In this document: one piece after another, positions 56,618 through 64,000 of the stretch
Position numbering within the stretch: position 1 is the stretch's first letter
Layout of the letters: every line of letters starts with the position of its first letter
Assembly (NCBI RefSeq): GCF_042242105.1
Contig: NC_092032.1
Span: 12,697,915 to 12,761,914 of the forward strand
Origin: Pempheris klunzingeri
Taxonomy: Eukaryota > Chordata > Actinopteri > Acropomatiformes > Pempheridae
Reading direction: 5' to 3'
DNA length: 64,000 nt
Notes under the pieces: generated by a model
Told to the model about the DNA's origin: nothing
Databases searched by the model: none
The model's input: the letters and a program-made list of their open reading frames with translations, nothing else
Translations under genes and position numbers: made by a program

Positions 56618-58609
56618 GTGAGACTGTTCCTCCATTTGTTTTATACCAGTTACTGAGCTCACTGCCTTTAGGCTGTTGTTTCCTGTTTGGAGCAAAGGAA
56701 ATGCCAGGACACTGGACTTGCAGCTATTATTAATTCCCCCAATTTGTAGTTTGAATTGCTGTCATAGTAAAACACAAGCTTGTGCAGTGTGGGGGATACT
56801 GGTCAGGCCTTCTTGCAAGTGGAACCTGCCATTGTCCCCCAAGAATTTTTATTTTGGATCAGTACCGGCTCATTATCAGCCCCATTTGTGTTGTAGCTAA
56901 ATACATTTGTAGATAAATTCATATTTTGCTGCTAGAATAAATGTTTGCATGTGATGGTCGGTGGTTATTTCCAGTGCAAAATGCATAAATTGCATGTCTG
57001 GAGGTGTGAGTGATTTCTGGAAAGTCGTTGTCATCCCGTGCTTGTAGACTCATTCATGGTCTTTCTCTGCTGTCAGCCTTCCAGGCCTCTGTGATTCACA
57101 GTGGTCAGTAAAACCGGTGTTTTCCTTGGAAGGAGGACTCCTCACTTCCTGTCCTGAAAAGTCCTTCACACGTGTCACCCTCTTCCCGGTCACTGCCCAT
57201 CTCTATCCATCCGTTTGCAAAGTATTTCCAGTTATTATGCAGTGTAAAAGTGATGAGGATGCTCATGAGCTTCATCCACATGCTCCTACAATGTTAGACC
57301 TCTGAGACGATCTGCCAAATTAGATTTTAACGAGGCCATCGTGTTCATCAAGTCTAATCAATATGAACTGCACTCACAGGAGTCTGAGCAGCAAGCTGAC
57401 GGATGAGTTTATCAGCACATTGGTGTGCCCCGGGGCTCCGAAATAGCCTTAAAGTGAGAGTCAAACTGTCAAGTGGAAACCGCCCACAGATACGCTTGGT
57501 GTGCCTCAAGCAAAACAATCCATTTGGCAGATAACGGGACTGGATCCCACAGCCAAAATGCCAGCCAGAGACAGAAGTGATAGGCTACTAATATGTTTTG
57601 ATGGGACTAATGAGGAAAGGGGTCTGAAACAGGAGTTTATCTCAAGGTCGGTATAGTTTGTCATGTGCTGAAGGAGAGTTTCAAGGCCCCTTGTTTCATT
57701 CTGATAAAGAGGCTTTGGGAGATCATCCTGTCCTGTGTTGTCATACTTAACAGAAGCCTTATAAAGTTTGTCATCCTCTCCATGGTATATTTCTCAGCAG
57801 CCCACTTACGAGAACGTTGTGCTCATCCATTAACCCTCCTCAACACCCCGCTGCCAACTCTCAGGACAATGTCGTGCTGGCTCCTTTTCGCCGCTCATTA
57901 GCCGAGCGTCTTAATCAGAGCGAAGGCGACCTCTTCTCCCTCGCGCCGTCCCCTCAGTGAGGACGTGAAGTCGTGCTATCACATGCCAAATTCACAGAAG
58001 CCTGACCGCTCGCCAGACGCCCACTGACCAGAGGGGCTGGAGGTGAGAGGTCACTGTGACTCACATCAGCAGGCTCATTATCTTCCCCTTGAAGGCCTGT
58101 TTTCGATGTTGCCTGGTTACATTAGAAAGCAAAACAAGTCTGTCATTAGGAGTGAGAGCTTTGTCTTACTATCTTATTCTTAACTATGACAGAACATTGT
58201 TAGATACTGTAAATTACCCAGCACAGCACAGCATGGCATGAGAATTTACCCTTCAGGGAGATGGATTGCATTGTGGGAAATTGTTGCCAGAATTTTTGGA
58301 GCTTGGCCCTTTTGCGGGAGTAAAAGTCAGGACATCTTGGCCTCTGCCGCTTGTAATTGTGATATTCTATTCCCCCAGTCTGTCTACTGTGGGTGAAATA
58401 GCTCTGTGGAAGAGCAATGATAAATTGCTGGAGTATCCCTTTATGTTCTGTGTTGGAAAATAACCCATAATAACAAAGCAAAAATGTTTTCTAATCTATT
58501 GAAACTTAAATGTAAAGATAGCTGAACTTAGACAATCATGATTTCCATTGTGATAACTTTAGAACTTTAGTTGAGTCCATGTGGACCAGATTCAGTCCAC
58601 TGGACATAA

Positions 58610-59420
58610 TAAATAAAGGCCCACAGCTGTCAAAACCAAGCTATTAAGTCCAAGGAATTCTCCACAGACCTCTTAGATAGCATTGTGTTGAAGCTCAGAG
58701 CCAGAGACGGAAACAAAAACCATTTAAAGTTTGATACAGCACCGAAGGTTTGCAGGAGCTCCATCATTGGGGACATAATGGAAGATGTTTGGCAGCACCA
58801 CTGTGACTCTTCCTAAAGCTGCCGGTCTGACCAAACAAAGGAACTGGGCAGGAAAGGCCTGTGGGGAAGGAAAAACCAAGTAACCATTGTGAGAGTGCTT
58901 CAGTCCTCTGCAGAGATGGGAGAACCAGGCAGGCACTGGTCACACCAATCAGAGCTTTGCAGTAGATAAAATGCTAGAAAGGAGCCTCTCTTTAGTAAAA
59001 CACTAAAGAAATCCCTCCTAGACTTTGCCAGATGGCAGGAGGTTTCTGATCATGAGAGGAAAAAGATCATCTAGGCTGACAAGACAAGAAATTGAGCTCT
59101 TTGGCCTGATTGCCAAGCACTGCATCTGGCACAGTCCAAATAGCAGCCACCTGGATTATACCATCCCAATGGTGAAGCAAGGGGGTTTCAGCATGGTGCT
59201 CCTCAGCTTCAGAGTCTGACAGACAGGTCGGGACAGAGACAACAATGAGCTGGGACAGATACAGATCAGATGTGTCCCAAGAGGAAAAGTAGAAAGTAGT
59301 AGAAAGTCCCGGAGTGGCCTCAAATCGTCTTTGCTGAACCCAGATTTGAACCAGGTGAAAAATCTTTAAATTGACTGTGGATGTCAGAACACTTTCTGAA
59401 CATTGTGATCGAGCTTGAGC
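58610..59420 (+). mobile_element. Decayed Tc1/mariner-type transposon
   Basis: A run of words in the order of fish Tc1 transposase genes: AAAACCAAGCTATTAAGTCC, CTCCATCATT, GACTCTTCCTAAAGCTG, TCTGCAGAGATGGGAGAACC, CACCAATCAGAGCTTT, GAGCTCTTTGGCCTGATTGC, ATGGTGAAGCAAGGGG, then AGTGGCCTCAAATCG...AACCCAGATTTGAACCAG (the region before the last catalytic acid). The frame is destroyed by stops and indels. The longest remaining open piece is 59025-59219. Terminal inverted repeats were not located, so the ends are approximate. Confidence 0.85.
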
Positions 59421-60869
59421 TCATGTGCAGTGAAGGCAGACCGACGCTGCACAAACACAGGTGTGCACAGCTGGTTTCGGCACGCCTGAGATGACGTACA
59501 GCAGTAGCTGCTGATAGTGGCGTTTCTGTACAGTAATAATCTGGTAACATAAGTGAAATTTTAGGGTATTCAACTGAAATTTAAATATGTTTCTATGAAA
59601 TAAACTATTAAACATGTTATTGCTTTGTTATTACTAAGTGTTTTTCAAAGGTGAATGGCAGAAGATCACTTTTGAAGTCCACAACAGAAGAAAATGCAGA
59701 GCGAGTGAAGGGGTCTGACTGCTTTCCGAAGTCATTCTGGGTCGCCTTTGTTTATCTGTGAGAGTGGGGTTAGGTCCAGCCCCCTCCTCTCCAGAAACCA
59801 AGAGGAAGTTGTCCTGATTGAGCTTTGTCTGCACGACTTGTCTGACCGTAAGGACAATGCCATCAGCAGCAGAGCCCGAGGCCAGATAGACAACACAACC
59901 AGACTGGATTCCTACAGTAACACTGGGGACGAGTTTGTGTAAAATGTTCTGCGAAATGCCGTAACTGCTCTGGCATCTTTGTTTCTGCTTTTATTTGATG
60001 TATTCAAATGCATTGAGTATATAAATAATGAAATGAGGCCCGGCTTGTAGTTTGTGGCAGAGATGTTAAATGAAATCGACAGGGGGGCTCTGGAAATTAA
60101 ATCATGAAATTGCTTTTGGATTTTTTCATTGTCGCACCCACTCATCCTCTTAAGTATCAAAAGCCCAGAACCGAGGCACTCTTGGCGGATAAACCTTTAG
60201 TGGCGAAGCAGAAACACTTTTTCTCGCCTCTTCCTGAACCACAGCTGTTTGACATTCTGTCTGAAATGGGTTGAAGTCTATGAGCTGTCTCTGCATGGCT
60301 GCGTTTGGGTGGAGAAACACAATGAATGAATGCGCTTGTAATAGCACGTCACCGCATAATGGAAAAGACAGCTTACTTTACAGATTGTGCTTGGATTCCT
60401 CTCGGGGGGGAGAGTTTGGTTCCAGTGATCCAGGGAGGGGATATATTGAGGATGGCAGGAGAATCACTCCGTCATTTGGCTATTTTTAGCCAGTGTTGTG
60501 TGGTTGATGATAATGGCAGATCTACTTATCTCTGTGCTAATAGAGCCATCACTTTCACTGAGTAGGATCCTCTTACGCTGGACTCTGATTGGTACCAATG
60601 GACCGAGGGGACACAGTACATCCAGCTCCACTATTTCTAAGCCCCTTCAGGCCCTGATTAGACCAACTACTTTCTCCAGTGGCTATTATTCTCTCCTTGG
60701 AGTTTCATTGGTTCAAATCGAAGGTTATGAAACCATCTTATCATCAGCGAATCATTTAAGTCATTAATCACACAAAAATGCTCAAAACATTCACTGGTTC
60801 CAGATCCTAATATGTGAGGATTTATATCTGTTATTCTATCATAAACTGAATAGATTTGTAATTTGTCCT

Positions 60870-61180
60870 GCTGGTTAAATAGAACAAGCACTTTAAAAAA
60901 GCCTGCTTTTAACTTTTTTCTGACATTTTATGTCAAAATGATTAATAGGGCACTTTGTATGATACCTAACATTTGGGAATATTATACGTTTTTCTACAAA
61001 ACCCTTTTAAATGTGCTATTTAACGTCCCTATTTCTATCCCTACAGATTGAATTTAGTTGTGTTTTGAGCAGCTGGTTGGACATAAAAACAACTTTTTGG
61101 GCTCTGAGAAATCATGACGTGATGACATTTTTAGAGACTTAGTAGATTATGAAAATTGCAACCCTAAATGAAACAGACTA
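60870..61180. repeat. Fragment related to the inverted-repeat element at 3609-3917
   Basis: It contains TTTTTCTGACATTTTATGTC and, about 220 bp on, GATTATGAAAATTGCAACCCT, which resemble the right half of the GTTAGTTGCAGC-ending teleost repeat. Confidence 0.4.
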
Positions 61181-63296
61181 AGACTTGTCAGATTAAAGAG
61201 ATCGAGCTCCTCTGAAGAACTGGCAGTGAAGTGCAGCTCCTCTAACTGTCCATGCGCTGACAGTTGAGACGAGAGATATAAATGTGTAAATAATGGCATC
61301 AAATCAAAAGGGAAATTCCTTTATTTGAAATAAAATTTAGATTTAGTGCCAGTTGACGGGAAGAATCCTCTTGTTGTGTTGCTAAGCCGTGTGTCCCATT
61401 GAAAAGCTCGGATCTCTTCTTAGTAATAACTCCTGCGAGACAGAGCAAGGGGAGCCAAGACTGTGATAAATGAGTGCCGAGGCCCCACGTGGAGTGACGT
61501 TCTCCGGCCCACGCACTCCTACCACCACCCAGGAGTCCTCAAATGCGCACGTGCATAGAAAGCCCTCAGCTCGCTCAGTGTGCAGGAGGACATACTGTAT
61601 TGTCTTTCTTCCCAGAATCAGCCTGCATAACGCTTGTGACTCATGTGGCCACTGCACGGTCTTGGCAAGCATTCAGCGGACAGGACACCCCCGCCGCTGA
61701 CCTTTTTAAAAAGAGCAAGTCGCCTAAATATCCGTGGCTCACTAATCACACTTCACTTCCTGCCCGTGTTGCAATTCAGACGGCCCACCGGGTATTGTGA
61801 CCAGCTCACCGTCTCCTCATGATATCAGGCCTTGATATGTATGTGACCTCATCAACAGTACAGATGTGTGTTCATATTTTTTTTGGATACGACATTTAAA
61901 AGCCTCTGCTGTCATGTCAACAATATTAGCATGAACTGTTATTGTTAAAGGACTATGTTAGTGGTTTTTGTATGTTTTAACCGTTAAATACACTTCGACT
62001 TACACCACTTCCTCTTCACATCACAGCTACAAACCCTACTGTTGTGGGGTTTTTTCAGTTTTAATGTATGTCCATTCTAGGCATCCATAGGCTTCCATTA
62101 ACTTCCATATTATATGGAAAGCAATGACTGTTTCAACTAGATCATCACACAACAATAGCATAACTCTGGTGCTAATGAATATGCAGATTTTCCTTCAAAC
62201 CAATCAGAAAGGAAGCTGTCAGTTCCTCAACCAGTTAGAATAAGAATCTGCACTTTTGTGGCCTGCAAAGACCCAGGGTGCTCTGATCCTTTCCATGCCT
62301 GTCATCGGTACAGTGTTTTGGCCACAGTGCATGTCCTCGGTGATCAAACTCCCACAGATGTCTTGTCCTCTCCACCGACTGATCTCTGTGATTCTCTTCA
62401 TGGACTGTCTATTTTGGCATTTGACGGCTGTTGCAGACAAGCTGTGCTGGAGAACAGAAACCCAGTGAGCCCAACAGGCACGCTGCAAAGTTTAGAAGTT
62501 GACCTCTAAAATGGCAATTTCTTTGGGAGTCCACAAGAGTGATGTCAGACATGAGGTCATACTGCTCGGGCCAGCAGGCAGCTGGAGAGCAGACCCTCCG
62601 CTTCTCTATTGTAACAAAAGGGGTGCGAGGAGGGGGTTCCCTGTGAGACCTACAGCCAACATCGCACTGTTTTCTTGGTTAGAGAGTGATGTAACAGAGC
62701 TGAAAGATGTTTGTGTGAGTATGTGCGCATGCATATACGTGCTTGCCTGCACAGTCCTGGCTGTGACTCCGGTTCAATCAATTCAATAAAATAAAATTGC
62801 GGTGTGTGGTTTGAGGAGCACGGCTCTGCTCTGTCTAGCTGTGACAATTCCCCACAACCCTCGTCTGAAATCCAATCTTTTTAATTAACTTCCTCTGTCA
62901 TTTCAGCACAGCCCTCACGCTGTGACAAAGAAGAGGCCTCTGCCAGTGAAACATTGGCCCGAGTGGCGATGCTATCCATATTTGACAGTGCAGTGCGTCA
63001 CAGTGTTTGAAGCGCTCCTGGATGTGCGTGGCATTCGTAGGCTCGTCTCATGATCTAGTAGAGAGACAGACAGCCTTTTCTTGGAGGACGTGTGGCTGCA
63101 GAGCAACAAGAGCGAGTGGCGATTAGCATTTGATCTTCAACAAGCGGGGCTGTCACATCGCCTGCCTGCCAAGAAGCGTGTAGAGAATTGGGCTGGCGAT
63201 CTGTGGGCACCACTAGCCCGGCATCCCGCTGGGCAGAGGGGCGAAACAGATGGGCCATCTGGTGACTCGCTGGCACAGGACAGGGGCTGTTCTGTT

Positions 63297-63335
63297 CCCG
63301 TGTGTGAATGTGTGCGTTCGTGTGTGTGTGTGTAG
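63297..63335. repeat. TG microsatellite
   Basis: CCGTGTGTGAATGTGTGCGTTCGTGTGTGTGTGTG run. Confidence 0.75.
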
Positions 63336-64000
63336 CATCAACAGACTGGGCCACGTGGTGTTAGGAGACCACCTGTCTTGCGGCTGCTCTTCATCTCTTT
63401 CATGTGTGGTCAGCAGCACCACACTAGCACAGCCTGACACAGAGCTTTGCTGGGATATATCATACCCCTCTTCAATCCACTCATCGCTACCTTATATCAA
63501 AGCTGTGAAAAAAAAGGCTGTGTTTTGGGGATTAATATAAGTGGAAACATTTGAAACGCTTTAGCATATTTTTGCTTAAAACTTCTAGCTTTCCAGTCCA
63601 TGAGCTCCTATGATTTGTGCCACTGCATGTTCCCATGTTCAAACTCAGCTGGCACCCTGTGACTCTACCCCTCAGGCTGTAAAAGGCTCTAGTGGCCAAA
63701 TTTATTGCTTTTATGAAAAGTTTGCTGGCTGACACAAAGAGAAAGCATTTGTGTCTCTGCAGACAGACTGGAGCGTTTGTCTGCACTGTGTGTTCGTGGT
63801 GAAAGATATACTGCACACAGTGGTGCAGGCTCGAACAACGCATGCAACAAGGACGCTGGAGATAGCAAAGCGAAAAGTAAATGATGCTTTAAGAAAAAAA
63901 GACAGGAATGATCTGGAGAGTGTTGCCAGTAATCTCTCTGGAGACTCTGTAGTCTCGTTCCAAAGATTTTGTGTTGGGTCTTGTTGATTTTCAGACTCCC

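Larger units (their letters stand above)
56618..64000 (+). other. Non-coding stretch, probably the first intron of the gene starting near 56.1 kb
   Basis: No exon with family resemblance is seen over 7.4 kb. It holds a Tc1 relic (58610-59420), fragments of dispersed repeats (60870-61180; about 61950-62320, starting TAAAGGACTATGTTAGTGG) and a TG microsatellite (63297-63335). GC-richer non-repetitive patches at 57830-57960 and 61460-61560 could be regulatory but nothing in the sequence proves it. Confidence 0.5.

Noticed and set aside
62219-62509. Overlapping frames on both strands around 62.2-62.5 kb
   Set aside because: The surrounding segment (about 61950-62320) looks like a dispersed repeat, and neither frame matches a known domain.
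63762-63878. Possible exon (acceptor CTGCAG, donor-like GTAAAT) near the right end
   Set aside because: The phase would join to the candidate exon at 56617, but the peptide is unfamiliar and the splice sites are ordinary chance matches. Not supported without transcript data.

Overview
This is a window of a ray-finned (teleost) fish genome. The genes are split into many short exons with GT-AG introns. The surrounding DNA holds Tc1/mariner and hAT relics, short inverted-repeat elements and CA/TG microsatellites typical of fish. No bacterial-type operons, origins or CRISPR arrays are present. The proteins are close to their vertebrate orthologues, and the gene order and orientation (ctdspl > vill > plcd1 < dlec1 >) match human chromosome 3p22 (CTDSPL-VILL-PLCD1-DLEC1), so this is a conserved vertebrate synteny block.

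Layout. 1-10.3 kb: the last five coding exons of ctdspl, a nuclear/cytoplasmic small CTD-type HAD phosphatase, with the miR-26a hairpin in one intron (6.88-6.97 kb). 10.3-15.6 kb: intergenic, with repeat relics. 15.65-23.53 kb: vill, a complete six-gelsolin-repeat plus headpiece actin-binding protein of 19 coding exons (894 aa). 24.80-38.25 kb, minus strand: plcd1, phospholipase C delta 1, complete in 15 coding exons (775 aa), with its catalytic histidines intact. vill and plcd1 converge, and their polyadenylation signals face each other about 35 bp apart. 38.25-41.64 kb: a divergent intergenic region between plcd1 and dlec1, with an RFX-type X-box near dlec1. 41.64-54.06 kb: dlec1 (CFAP81), complete in 38 coding exons (1,692 aa), a ciliary protein. 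54.1-64 kb: mostly non-coding. It includes a GC-rich candidate first exon of a further plus-strand gene (about 56.1-56.6 kb) that I cannot identify, and a decayed Tc1-like transposon (58.6-59.4 kb).

The four genes are not one pathway. They are neighbours kept together in evolution: a phosphatase whose intronic microRNA is co-transcribed with it, an actin regulator of microvilli-like structures, a PIP2-cleaving signalling enzyme and an axonemal protein. I found no previously undescribed system. The points most worth a second look are the intronic microRNA, two GC-AG introns in strongly supported positions, the tail-to-tail polyadenylation overlap, the X-box ahead of a ciliary gene, a transposon-rich plcd1 intron with a perfect 19-bp inverted repeat, a dinucleotide tract abutting a dlec1 splice acceptor, and an orphan protein-like reading frame at 40.4 kb.

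Exon boundaries were derived by reading splice sites and checking that the phases join. Every junction in vill, plcd1, dlec1 and the visible part of ctdspl keeps the reading frame.
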